Of a stretch of DNA of 48,154 nucleotides, positions 25,035 through 33,536 are shown piece by piece. Source of the stretch: Aequorivita sp. (GTDB lineage Bacteria > Bacteroidota > Bacteroidia > Flavobacteriales > Flavobacteriaceae); the NCBI GenBank assembly GCA_024637015.1, contig JAGXGE010000025.1, positions 1 to 48,154 on the forward strand. Reading direction: 5' to 3'. Position 1 is the first letter of the stretch, and the number at the start of each line of letters is the position of its first letter. A model generated the notes under the pieces. That model searched no databases, was not told the DNA's origin, and saw only the letters and a program-made list of their open reading frames with translations. The position numbers and the translations under genes are program-made.

Positions 25035-25141
25035 ATGCCACAACAACAGCAAAACAAAAAGCCGCAAACTACTAAAGGCTCATAAGCCAAAAAAAAAAGG
25101 ATCCAAAGAAGGCTTCGCCAATTGGTCATAAGAAGAAGTAG
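25035..25141 (+). pseudogene. Possible frameshifted small, very basic protein
   Basis: ATG at 25035 opens a frame MPQQQQNKKPQTTKGS that stops at TAA 25083. Just past the stop and a run of ten A (25089-25098), another frame reads KKKDPKKASPIGHKKK and stops at TAG 25139. Joined, the two parts would form one coherent lysine-rich protein of about 35 residues. They differ by two bases in phase, so a small indel, possibly in or near the A run, may have broken the gene, or the assembly may hold an error. A terminator follows 30 nt later, consistent with a real short transcript. I do not know a named family for it. Confidence 0.4.
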
Positions 25142-25170
25142 TTTTTGGCCGGTCTGTTTCGATAGGCACA

Positions 25171-25207
25171 AAAACCATCCAGATTCAAAATTTGGATGGT
25201 TTTTTTA
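25171..25207 (+). terminator. Rho-independent terminator
   Basis: AAAACCATCCA pairs perfectly with TGGATGGTTTT around an 11-nt AT-rich loop, followed by more T. It closes the small basic ORF region before the Tudor-like gene at 25284. Confidence 0.85.
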
Positions 25208-25283
25208 TTTTAAAAATACGGTGTTTGTATTTTAAAGGATAAAAAATTATTTTATTTATTTTTACTGACTAAATAGGAATCAA

Positions 25284-25817
25284 ATGAAACAAATTTTAGG
25301 AATAGGCTCGCGGATAGCTCATCCCAAACACGGAAAAGGCGTGGTTACAAACGTTACGGCAAAAATGTATTGGGTAACTTTTATCGAAAACGGTCTGGAA
25401 ACAATAGCGACAGATGATGATTTTGAAATTATTGAGGCAGCCGAAGACGAAGTTGACTCAGTAAGTTTTTACGAAGTTGAAAAAAGCCTTCGCGATATTC
25501 TTAAAAAATGGAACGGTTTCAGTGAGATTATTCCCATAGCAGACAAATGGAAAGGCGGAAATATGGTTTTGCATCCCGCAGACAAAAATTTGTCTTCAAA
25601 AGAAATTTCTATCGATACTTTTTTTCATAAAATAGTAATGCTTCGCGATAGGCTTCGGGTGATGGAACAAAAAATAAACGCCAGCAAAGAACTGGCTGAA
25701 CAAGATAAAATAGACCTTCAGCAATATATAACACGCTGCTACGGGAGTTTGACTACTTTTAATGTTCTTTTCAAAAATAAGTCACAGCAATTTAAGGGCG
25801 AAAGTCCCGCTAAATGA
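25284..25817 (+). CDS. Hypothetical protein with an N-terminal Tudor/CarD-like segment
   Basis: A 177-residue cytoplasmic protein without signal or membrane segment. The start IGSRIAHPKHGKGVVTNV followed by YWVTFIENGLETI resembles the small Tudor-like barrel at the C-terminus of UvrD/PcrA and in CarD-type proteins (HPxxGxGxV pattern), which bind RNA polymerase. The rest is mostly helical and charged (about 60-170), with SLRDILKKWNGFSEIIPIADKWKGG. It seems conserved in Flavobacteria but has no assigned function that I know. It stands alone between a terminator and the long susC leader. Confidence 0.7.
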   Translation: MKQILGIGSRIAHPKHGKGVVTNVTAKMYWVTFIENGLETIATDDDFEIIEAAEDEVDSVSFYEVEKSLRDILKKWNGFSEIIPIADKWKGGNMVLHPADKNLSSKEISIDTFFHKIVMLRDRLRVMEQKINASKELAEQDKIDLQQYITRCYGSLTTFNVLFKNKSQQFKGESPAK

Positions 25818-26060
25818 TTTTTGTTTTTCCAAGAATTAAAAATTTCTTGTGTCGTCCTTTTTATATTGGTTTTTATTTAATCAGTTAACATTTTAACAAG
25901 AGCTTCTTAAGCTCGTTAAATTTCGTTTAAAACCGCAAAGGTTCGATTATTTGTGTTGTTTGGGCAAATGTTGATAAAGTGTTTGAAAATAAATAGTTTT
26001 TTTTTCAATATTAAAAACTCATTTTAATTTTTTAAAGACCTTCTGAAACCTTAAGAAAAT

Positions 26061-26111
26061 CAGGGGTTTGTATAAAATTAACATAAAAAAGGGCGCTAAC
26101 CCCTGTTTTTT
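26061..26111 (+). terminator. Terminator-like hairpin in the susC leader
   Basis: CAGGGGTT (26061-26068) pairs with AACCCCTG (26098-26105) across a 29-nt loop, and six T residues follow. It could end transcription coming from upstream, or act as an attenuator if a promoter lies before it. The loop is long for a standard terminator. Confidence 0.5.
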
Positions 26112-26120
26112 AATTTAACA

Positions 26121-26150
26121 TTTGGTTAAAATTTTAATAATCTACTTTCA
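26121..26150 (+). promoter_or_regulatory. Candidate promoter for susC/susD
   Basis: TTTG at 26121-26124 is followed after 18 nt by TACTTTCA (26143-26150), close to the TAnnTTTG box but with the last two bases different. It lies downstream of the hairpin and about 65 nt before the ATG. An alternative is a sigma-54-like TTGGCAC at 26177-26183. Confidence 0.35.
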
Positions 26151-26214
26151 TTAAAAGTTGGAATTGTAAGATTTTATTGGCACTTTTGATGTGCTAATTC
26201 AAACAAACAAAAAA

Positions 26215-29200
26215 ATGAAAACAAAGTTTAGTGGAATTTTAACACTTTTAATAGTGTTGGTTGTGCAGCTCACTTTTGCACAAGAAAAAACAATTTCCGG
26301 AACGGTTACTGATGACACAGGTTTACCGCTTCCAGGAGTTAACATAATTATACAAGGTACGAGCACCGGAACGCAGTCTGATTTTGATGGTAACTATACC
26401 ATTGATGCTGCCCAAGGACAAACACTTGTATACAGTTATGTAGGTTTTGAGACCCAAGAGATTGCTGTTGGGGCCTCAAATAAAATTAACGTTACTATGC
26501 AAGCTGGTTCCGTATTGGACGAGGTGGTGGTAACTGCACTTGGTGTTTCCCGTGAAAAACAATCATTGGGTTACTCTACACAACAAGTAGAAGGAGAGGA
26601 TATCTCTACTGTTAAAGGGAATAACTTTACAAACGCCCTTTCTGGAAAGGTTTCCGGTCTTCAAATTAGAAGAAACAACAACATGGGTGGTTCCACCAAC
26701 GTAGTTATTAGGGGTAATACTTCCTTGACTGGTGATAACCAAGCATTGTTCATTGTTGATGGTGTGCCTATTAGTAACAGGAATACGAATGATGCTCAAC
26801 AAGGGCAGGCAAGAGGTAACTATTATGACTATGGTAATGCTGCGGCTGATATTAATCCGAACGACATTGAGTCGATTAACGTACTTAAAGGTGCTGCTGC
26901 ATCTGCATTGTACGGTTCTCGTGCTGCTAACGGGGTTATTATCATTACTACTAAAAAAGGTAAGAAATCTAAAGGTCTTGGGGTTACACTTAACTCAAAT
27001 GCCACTGTTGGTTTTATAGATAAAAGCACTTTTGCTGAATACCAAAACCAGTACGGTCCAGGTTACGGAGATTACTTTACCTTTGAAGACATTAATGGAG
27101 ATGGTATAGATGATCAAGTTGAAAACTATGTTGATGATGCTTCTTATGGTCCTGCTTTCGATCCAAATCTTTTTATATATCAGTGGGATTCATTTGATCC
27201 AGCTTCGCCAAATTACTTGAAAAGGTCTCCTTATGTTGCTGCTGAAAATGGTCCATTGACCTTTTTTGAAACTCCAATAACACTTACTAATTCTATTTCG
27301 ATTTCTAATGGATTAGAAAATGGATCATACCGTTTATCTTATACCAAATTAGATCAGTCGGGCTTAATGCCAAATAGTAGATTGGACAGACATAATTTTA
27401 TATTTAGCGGAACCTATGATATTAGTGAAAAATTAACCGCTAGCGGTTTTGCAAACTATATTAAAACAGATGCATTAGGTCGTAACTCTACAGGTTATAA
27501 TGACAACGTTGTGGGTAACATGAAACAATGGTGGGCTGTTAGTACAGACATAAAAGAACAGAGAGATATCTACTTTGCAACACATAGAAACGTAACCTGG
27601 AACCCTGCAAGTTCTGAACCAGGATCTGCTCCAATCTATTGGGACAACCCGTACTGGACAAGATATGAAAACTACCAGAATGATGGTAGAAGTCGATTTA
27701 TAGGTAATTTTGAACTTAATTACGAATTAACTGATTGGTTTAATATTACCGGTAGAGTTTCTACAGATACATATAACGAAAACCAAGAAGAGCGCAGAGC
27801 AGTAGGTTCAGTTGCAACTTCATTTGGGGTTTCTCGTGGAAATGTTGATTCGGGTTACCTTAGAAGAGATATTACTACTACTGAAACAAACTATGATTTG
27901 ATGCTTAACTTTGATACAGATTTTTCTGAAAGCATTAGCTTTGCAGGAATTTTAGGTACTAACATTCGTAGAAACGAGTTTAACTCATTAACATCTTCTA
28001 CAGCTGGTGGACTGGTAGTTCCTGGGCTTTATTCATTACAGAATAGTGCCTCACCATTGCCAAACCCAACTGAAAGAGCTGAAAAAATTGGAGTTGACGG
28101 TATCTATGCAAGTGCATCTTTTGGATTTGGAAACATAGTTTTCTTGGATGGTACATATAGAAGAGACCATTTCTCAACTTTGCCAGAGGATAATAGCACG
28201 TTCGGTTATCCTTCCGTTTCAACCAGTTTTGTGTTCAGCAAATTATTAAATGTAAATGCCATAACATTTGGTAAACTACGATTAAACTATGCTGAAGTAG
28301 GAAACGGAGCGCCATTTGATAGATTGCGTGATACATATGTTATTAATAATGATATAGGAACTTCTATTCCTAATGTATCAAACAATGCAAACCTAAAACC
28401 AGAAAGAACTAATAGTTATGAAGCTGGTATAGAAATGAGATTTGCTAATAACAGACTTGGCTTTGATGTATCTTACTATAAATCAAACTCTATTGACCAA
28501 ATTGTTACTGTGCCAATTTCTGCAGCTACTGGTTATACTGGTAAATTGTTAAACGCTGGTGAAATCGAGAACAAGGGTATTGAAGTTTCCTTGAATGCAA
28601 TGCCAGTGAAAAACGATAATTTTAGCTGGGGATTGAACGTTAACTGGACTCAAAATAAAAACGAAGTAATATCATTACCTGATGGTATTGAAACACTACA
28701 GCTAGGAAGTTTTCAAGGAGGTGTGACTATCAACGCTGTAGTAGGGGAGCCTTATGGTGTGATTTACGGTCGGGATTTTGTTTACCTTAACGGTGAAAAA
28801 GTTGTTGATCCTGAATCAGGAAGATATCTTAGAACCCCAACTTCCAATAATGTTCTTGGAGATACTAACCCTGATTGGTTAATGGGTATTTCAAACACCT
28901 TAACATATAAGGATCTTGCTTTTAGTTTCCTTATTGATATCCAAGAGGGAGGAAGCCTTTTCTCACTTGACCAATACTACGGACAAGCAACAGGTATTTA
29001 TGCTAACACTGCATACATTAACGACCTTGGTAACCCGGTAAGAAACACACTGGAAAATGGTGGTGGATACATTAACCCAGGCGTAAATCCTGATGGTTCT
29101 GTAAATACTACTAGAACTGATGCTAATGGATTTAGTGGATTTGGGTATGCTGCATTACCAAATGCCGAATTTGTATACGATGCAAGCTATATAAAATTAC

Positions 29201-29424
29201 GCCAAGTATCACTTACTTACACGATGCCATCCAAATTCCTTGATAATACTTTTATGACAGGTTTGTCATTCAGTGTTACAGGATCTAACTTGTGGATTAT
29301 TGACAAGAATTTGCCTTATGCAGATCCTGAAGCAGGTTTAACTTCTGGTAACCTTCAAGGATATGTTACAGGTTCATTACCAACTACCCAAGATTATGGG
29401 TTTAACATTAAAGCACAATTTTAA
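26215..29424 (+). CDS. SusC/RagA-family TonB-linked outer membrane protein
   Basis: From ATG 26215 (MKTKFSGILTLLIVLVV) the product has 1069 residues with a clear signal peptide; a GTG start at 26191 would only add eight residues. A carboxypeptidase-regulatory-like domain (about 24-100, with SDFDGNYTI and VGFET) is followed by the TonB plug beginning LDEVVVTALGVSREKQSLGYS, with the SusC signature GSRAANGVIIITTKKGK, and then the large barrel ending FNIKAQF. SusC proteins import polymers or peptides with their SusD lid, encoded 12 nt downstream. No glycosidase, sulfatase or regulator is adjacent, so the substrate is unknown. Confidence 0.96.
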   Translation: MKTKFSGILTLLIVLVVQLTFAQEKTISGTVTDDTGLPLPGVNIIIQGTSTGTQSDFDGNYTIDAAQGQTLVYSYVGFETQEIAVGASNKINVTMQAGSVLDEVVVTALGVSREKQSLGYSTQQVEGEDISTVKGNNFTNALSGKVSGLQIRRNNNMGGSTNVVIRGNTSLTGDNQALFIVDGVPISNRNTNDAQQGQARGNYYDYGNAAADINPNDIESINVLKGAAASALYGSRAANGVIIITTKKGKKSKGLGVTLNSNATVGFIDKSTFAEYQNQYGPGYGDYFTFEDINGDGIDDQVENYVDDASYGPAFDPNLFIYQWDSFDPASPNYLKRSPYVAAENGPLTFFETPITLTNSISISNGLENGSYRLSYTKLDQSGLMPNSRLDRHNFIFSGTYDISEKLTASGFANYIKTDALGRNSTGYNDNVVGNMKQWWAVSTDIKEQRDIYFATHRNVTWNPASSEPGSAPIYWDNPYWTRYENYQNDGRSRFIGNFELNYELTDWFNITGRVSTDTYNENQEERRAVGSVATSFGVSRGNVDSGYLRRDITTTETNYDLMLNFDTDFSESISFAGILGTNIRRNEFNSLTSSTAGGLVVPGLYSLQNSASPLPNPTERAEKIGVDGIYASASFGFGNIVFLDGTYRRDHFSTLPEDNSTFGYPSVSTSFVFSKLLNVNAITFGKLRLNYAEVGNGAPFDRLRDTYVINNDIGTSIPNVSNNANLKPERTNSYEAGIEMRFANNRLGFDVSYYKSNSIDQIVTVPISAATGYTGKLLNAGEIENKGIEVSLNAMPVKNDNFSWGLNVNWTQNKNEVISLPDGIETLQLGSFQGGVTINAVVGEPYGVIYGRDFVYLNGEKVVDPESGRYLRTPTSNNVLGDTNPDWLMGISNTLTYKDLAFSFLIDIQEGGSLFSLDQYYGQATGIYANTAYINDLGNPVRNTLENGGGYINPGVNPDGSVNTTRTDANGFSGFGYAALPNAEFVYDASYIKLRQVSLTYTMPSKFLDNTFMTGLSFSVTGSNLWIIDKNLPYADPEAGLTSGNLQGYVTGSLPTTQDYGFNIKAQF

Positions 29425-29435
29425 TACATAGAAAA

Positions 29436-30893
29436 ATGAAGAAACTGATTTTAATTTTAACAGCGGCAATATTTGCCGTGTCGTGTTCAGATAATCTTGA
29501 GGACCTGAACCAAAATATAAAAGACCCTACTGCGGTTAGTGGTGAAAGTTTGTTCGCATCTGCTCAAAAACAGCTTGCCGATCAAATTGTTACCCCAAAC
29601 GTAAACTATAATAACTTGCGTTTATGGACTCAGCAGTTGCAGGAAACTACGTATACTGATGAGAGTCAATACGACCAAATAACTCGTTCAATTCCAGATA
29701 ACCATTGGAGAGAGATGTATAGAGATGTTTTGAAAGATCTTAACGAAGGGGCAAGAGTTATTACAGCTACCGATAACGATCTTACAAATGATCTTAAACC
29801 AAACAAATTAGCAATTATAGAAGTACTTACTGTATATGCTTATAGCAATTTGGTTGAGACTTATGGAGATGTTCCTTATAGTGAGGCTTTGGATATTGAA
29901 AACCTATTGCCGGTTTATGATGATGGCAAAACCGTTTACATAGATTTAATTTCACGTTTAGATGCTGCTATTGGAAGTATGAATACAGGACGTGGTAGCT
30001 TTGATGGCTCAACAGACCTTATGTATAATGGTGATGTTGCAAGTTGGAAAAAATTTGCAAACTCATTGAAACTGAGAATGGGTATCATGCTCGCTGATGT
30101 TGATGCAGGTTTGTCTAAATCATCTGTTGAAACAGCTTTTTCTAGTGGTGTGTTTACTAGCAATGCAGATAATGGTAGCTATCATTATTCCACTGCTGCG
30201 CCAAACAATAACCCTATGAATGATAACTTGGTACTTAGTGGACGTAATGACTATGTCGCTGCTGTGACAATTATCGATTTGATGAATGGTTTAGAAGATC
30301 CAAGAAGACCTGTTTATTTTACCGATGTTGATGGAGAATATATAGGTGGACAAATTGGTGAAATTTCTTCTTATCCTGATTTTTCTCACGTAGCTGATCG
30401 TGTAGTAGATCCTACAGAGCCTGGCGTTCTTCTTTCTTATGTAGAAGTTAGGTTTTTATTAGCTGAGGCTGCTGCAAGAAATTATGCTGTTGGCGGTGAC
30501 GCTGCAACTCACTATGCTGCTGCTATTACTGCTTCTTTTGATTATTGGGGTGCAGATGGTATAGGAGATTACCTTACTAAGCCAGAAGTTGACTATACCA
30601 CTGCATTGGCAAGTAGTTCTTCTACTCCAGCCTGGAAACAGGTTGTTGGTACACAGGCTTATTTAGGACTGTATAACAGAACCTTTGCAAGTTACCTTTC
30701 AATACGTCGTTTGGATTATCCAATTTTGGTTCAACCAACAGATGCTCAGACTGGATTCCCAGTAAGATATACGTATCCAGTAATTGAGCAAACGCTAAAT
30801 GTTACAAACTATGATGCTGCATCAAGTGCTATTGGCGGAGACGCTCCAGAAACTCAATTATTCTGGGATAAGTTTTATACTTTTGATTTCTAA
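29436..30893 (+). CDS. SusD/RagB-family outer membrane lipoprotein (SusD_2 type)
   Basis: The 485-residue lipoprotein has a lipobox FAVSC (Cys17). The helical TPR-like scaffold with NHWREMYRDVLKDLNEGARVI and ETYGDVPYSEAL, later RFLLAEAAARNY, and the end NYDAASSAIGG-DAPETQLFWDKFY fits the SusD_2 subgroup. It forms the lid over the SusC barrel and binds substrate. It is co-transcribed with the SusC gene 12 nt upstream and followed by a strong terminator. Confidence 0.94.
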   Translation: MKKLILILTAAIFAVSCSDNLEDLNQNIKDPTAVSGESLFASAQKQLADQIVTPNVNYNNLRLWTQQLQETTYTDESQYDQITRSIPDNHWREMYRDVLKDLNEGARVITATDNDLTNDLKPNKLAIIEVLTVYAYSNLVETYGDVPYSEALDIENLLPVYDDGKTVYIDLISRLDAAIGSMNTGRGSFDGSTDLMYNGDVASWKKFANSLKLRMGIMLADVDAGLSKSSVETAFSSGVFTSNADNGSYHYSTAAPNNNPMNDNLVLSGRNDYVAAVTIIDLMNGLEDPRRPVYFTDVDGEYIGGQIGEISSYPDFSHVADRVVDPTEPGVLLSYVEVRFLLAEAAARNYAVGGDAATHYAAAITASFDYWGADGIGDYLTKPEVDYTTALASSSSTPAWKQVVGTQAYLGLYNRTFASYLSIRRLDYPILVQPTDAQTGFPVRYTYPVIEQTLNVTNYDAASSAIGGDAPETQLFWDKFYTFDF

Positions 30894-30917
30894 AAAATAG
30901 AAATAAATTATAATTAT

Positions 30918-30950
30918 AAATCCTCGGCAGAAATGTCGGGGATTTTTTTT
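30918..30950 (+). terminator. Terminator after susD
   Basis: AAATCC-TCGGCA pairs with TGTCGG-GGATTT (two G-U pairs) around a GAAA loop and is followed by a run of T. It ends the susC/susD transcript. Confidence 0.85.
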
Positions 30951-31026
30951 ACGTTTTATAGCTCGAATTTCCAAAGAAAATAAAGCCATTATTACAACGT
31001 TATATTAATGCTTTTATATTTATTGG

Positions 31027-31863
31027 ATGTATATTTTCTTTCAGGCTGAAGCCTACGCACCCTGGCTTGCTCCATACGCATATGGAATTGTATTGCTTGG
31101 CTTTGTCTTCTTTCTATTTAGAGTTTTTGAAAATTGGTATGCAAAAAGCTATGACAGACCGCTTTTCCGACATTACTTGGTTTATAAAAAATTATCCAAT
31201 TCCCAAATTGAAACCCTTAAAGTAGATTTTGAATTTTATAACAAACTTTCAGAGAAACATAAAAAACAATTTCGACACAGAATAGCTCAATTTCTTTCGG
31301 AAAAAGAATTTATTGGAAGGGGTGAATTAATTATCACGGATCAAATGAAGGTTTTGGTCGCTGCCATTGGTTGTATGCTTAGTTTCGGAAGAAAAAATTA
31401 TACTTATTCATTGATTGATTTCATTTTAATTTATCCTGGAGAATTTTATAGTACGGTAAATGATAATTTCCACAAGGGAGAATTCAATCCTAGAGAAAAG
31501 GCATTAGTGCTTTCTTGGAAAGATTTTCAGGAAGGATTTCAAATAAATAATGAGAACCTAAATGTTGGCATCCACGAATTTATGCATGCCATGCAGTTGG
31601 AAGCCAAAAATAGGGGAGACATTGATTCTTCACGTTTCACAAAACAATTTCAAAACATATTGAAACATTTGACAAAACAGGAAGTAAAGAATCAATTGGA
31701 CAAAACCAAATTCTTTAGAGCCTATACATTTAACAATCAATATGAATTTATGGCAGTGCTTGCAGAATACTTTTTTAAATCCCCTCAAGATTTTAAAGCT
31801 ATTTCCCCAAAACTTTACGATTATACAAAGAAGTTGCTAAATTTTAATTTTGCAGGGTATTGA
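31027..31863 (+). CDS. M90 (MtfA-like) zinc metallopeptidase with N-terminal membrane segment
   Basis: A 278-residue protein. One membrane helix (about 14-35) precedes a cytoplasmic or peripheral domain of the MtfA family. The zinc site is HEFMH (His183, Glu184, His187) in NVGIHEFMHAMQLEA, and a third ligand, probably Glu247, is in EFMAVLAEYFFKSP, the second conserved block of the family. E. coli MtfA is a peptidase that responds to and titrates the Mlc repressor of glucose uptake; here the partner is unknown, and the membrane helix is an addition. Its 3' end overlaps the convergent YpdA-like gene by 20 nt. Confidence 0.87.
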   Translation: MYIFFQAEAYAPWLAPYAYGIVLLGFVFFLFRVFENWYAKSYDRPLFRHYLVYKKLSNSQIETLKVDFEFYNKLSEKHKKQFRHRIAQFLSEKEFIGRGELIITDQMKVLVAAIGCMLSFGRKNYTYSLIDFILIYPGEFYSTVNDNFHKGEFNPREKALVLSWKDFQEGFQINNENLNVGIHEFMHAMQLEAKNRGDIDSSRFTKQFQNILKHLTKQEVKNQLDKTKFFRAYTFNNQYEFMAVLAEYFFKSPQDFKAISPKLYDYTKKLLNFNFAGY

Positions 31864-32827
31864 TTTTTTTTGAAATGTTCTGAGCAATAATCTTAGAATG
31901 GATCCGGGAGTTTTCAATAAACCATTTGTGGGTCTCCATACCTCCGCAAATTACTCCTGCTAAGTAAAGCCCTTCTACATTTGTTTCCATTGTTTCAGCA
32001 TTGTATTTTGGAAAGTAATTCCCGTCTTCAGAAAATTGAACTCCCAAGCTTTTTAGAAAATTAAAGTCTGGTTTATAACCAGTAAGTGCAATCACAAAAT
32101 TATTTTCTAATATTTCTGTGCCTTTTGGGGTCTTTATAAAAACTTCAGTTTCTGAAATTTTTTCTATTTCAGAATTAAAATAGGCTTTTATACTTCCTTC
32201 CTTAATTCGGTTTTCTATATCTGGCTTTACCCAGTATTTAACTCGCTCACCAATTTCTGGACCGCGAATAACCATGGTTACATCACCGCCTTTGCGCCAA
32301 ATTTCGAGTGCGGCATCTACGGAAGAATTACTGGCGCCTACTACCACAACTTTTTGCATCACAAATGGGTGTGCTTCCTTATAATAATGCATCACTTTTG
32401 ACAATGACTCACCCGGAACATTCAGCATTTTTGGGATGTCATAAAAACCTGTACTTACTATAATATTTTTTGCTTTGTAATTATTTTTTTCTGAAATAAT
32501 GTCGAAATAGCTTTCAGTTTTTTTAACTGAAAGAATCGTTTCGTACAAATTAATTTGAAGTTTATTGGAAGTGGCGACTCGGCGATAATATTCCAAAGCC
32601 TCATTTCTCGTGGGTTTGGGATTGTTGCTTATAAAAGGAATTTCATTAATCTCCAGTTTTTCCGATGTGGAAAAAAAGGTCATATTTAGTGGATAGTTGT
32701 AAAGCGAATTGGTCAATGTACCTTTTTCAATCACAATATAATCAAGGCCTTTCTTTTTACACTCTAGTGCACAGGCTATGCCAATTGGGCCAGCGCCTAT
32801 AATTAAAACATCCTTTATGTCTATCAT
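31844..32827 (-). CDS. YpdA-family FAD-dependent oxidoreductase (putative bacillithiol disulfide reductase)
   Basis: A 327-residue flavoprotein. The N-terminal FAD motif reads VLIIGAGPIGIAC, the NADPH motif VVVVGASNSSVDAALE, and late blocks IALTGYKPDFNFL and GLYLAGVICGG fit the YpdA family. There is no CxxC active site, as usual for YpdA, which reduces oxidised bacillithiol with NADPH in Firmicutes. Presence here suggests bacillithiol or a related thiol, though no synthesis genes are in the window. It runs in the same direction as rpe but is separated from it by about 40 nt downstream of the rpe stop. Confidence 0.88.
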   Translation of the reverse strand: MIDIKDVLIIGAGPIGIACALECKKKGLDYIVIEKGTLTNSLYNYPLNMTFFSTSEKLEINEIPFISNNPKPTRNEALEYYRRVATSNKLQINLYETILSVKKTESYFDIISEKNNYKAKNIIVSTGFYDIPKMLNVPGESLSKVMHYYKEAHPFVMQKVVVVGASNSSVDAALEIWRKGGDVTMVIRGPEIGERVKYWVKPDIENRIKEGSIKAYFNSEIEKISETEVFIKTPKGTEILENNFVIALTGYKPDFNFLKSLGVQFSEDGNYFPKYNAETMETNVEGLYLAGVICGGMETHKWFIENSRIHSKIIAQNISKKINTLQN

Positions 32828-32868
32828 TCCAAGTGAAGCGAAGGAATCTCACCAATCCCATCTCAATT

Positions 32869-33531
32869 TTAATTTGTTGTCATTTTCTTTAAATTTTGAA
32901 TTGTTTGCGTTGGATTGCTAGCGCCAAAAACATAACTACCAGCAACCAAAACATCAGCACCGGCATCAACAAGCTGTTTGGCGTTTTTATTGGTCACGCC
33001 ACCGTCTATTTCAATTTTAGTATTTGCCCCATTCGCTTCAATTATTTTTCTAAGTTGTTTTACTTTCTTATATGTATTTTCAATAAAACTTTGTCCCCCA
33101 AAACCAGGGTTAACACTCATCATACAAACTAAATCTATATCGTTGATGGTATCTTCCAGCAAAGAAACATTCGTATGTGGGTTTATGGCAACACCTGCCT
33201 GCATCCCTTCAGCTTTTATTCCTTGTAGGGTGCGGTGAAGATGTGTACAAGCTTCAAAATGAACCGAAAGTATATTTGCTCCCAAATCTGCAAAAGCTTT
33301 AATGTAACGATCGGGATCAATAATCATTAAATGAACATCCAGAGGTTTTTTAGCGTGAGCAGCAATACTTTTAATCACTGGCATTCCGAAGGAAATGTTT
33401 GGAACAAAAACACCGTCCATTACATCTAAATGAAACCAATCGGCCTCACTGTTATTGACCATTTCAATATCGCGCTGAAGGTTTGCAAAATCAGCTGCGA
33501 GGATGGATGGGGCTATAATTGTATTTTTCAT
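32869..33531 (-). CDS. rpe: Ribulose-phosphate 3-epimerase
   Basis: The 220-residue TIM-barrel enzyme interconverts ribulose 5-phosphate and xylulose 5-phosphate in the pentose phosphate pathway. Diagnostic segments are APSILAADFANL, WFHLDVMDGVFVPNISFG, LDVHLMI, SVNPGFGGQSFI and EIDGGVTNKN. All metal ligands (His, Asp, His, Asp) are in these blocks. It lies 5 nt downstream of the BLUF gene on the same strand, so the two may be co-transcribed. Confidence 0.97.
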   Translation of the reverse strand: MKNTIIAPSILAADFANLQRDIEMVNNSEADWFHLDVMDGVFVPNISFGMPVIKSIAAHAKKPLDVHLMIIDPDRYIKAFADLGANILSVHFEACTHLHRTLQGIKAEGMQAGVAINPHTNVSLLEDTINDIDLVCMMSVNPGFGGQSFIENTYKKVKQLRKIIEANGANTKIEIDGGVTNKNAKQLVDAGADVLVAGSYVFGASNPTQTIQNLKKMTTN

Positions 33532-33536
33532 GTAGC

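Larger units (their letters stand above)
25818..26214 (+). other. Long AT-rich leader region of the susC/susD pair
   Basis: Nearly 400 nt without a gene. It holds a short inverted repeat (GAGCTT-CTT-AAGCTC, about 25901-25915), a terminator-like hairpin at 26061-26111, a TTAAC/GTTAA inverted repeat near 26117-26127, a -33/-7 promoter candidate at 26121-26150 and a TTGGCAC string at 26177. I see no small ORF of note in it. Confidence 0.5.

Noticed and set aside
26215-31863. A complete polysaccharide utilisation locus
   Set aside because: Only SusC and SusD are present; there is no carbohydrate enzyme, sulfatase or dedicated regulator near them.
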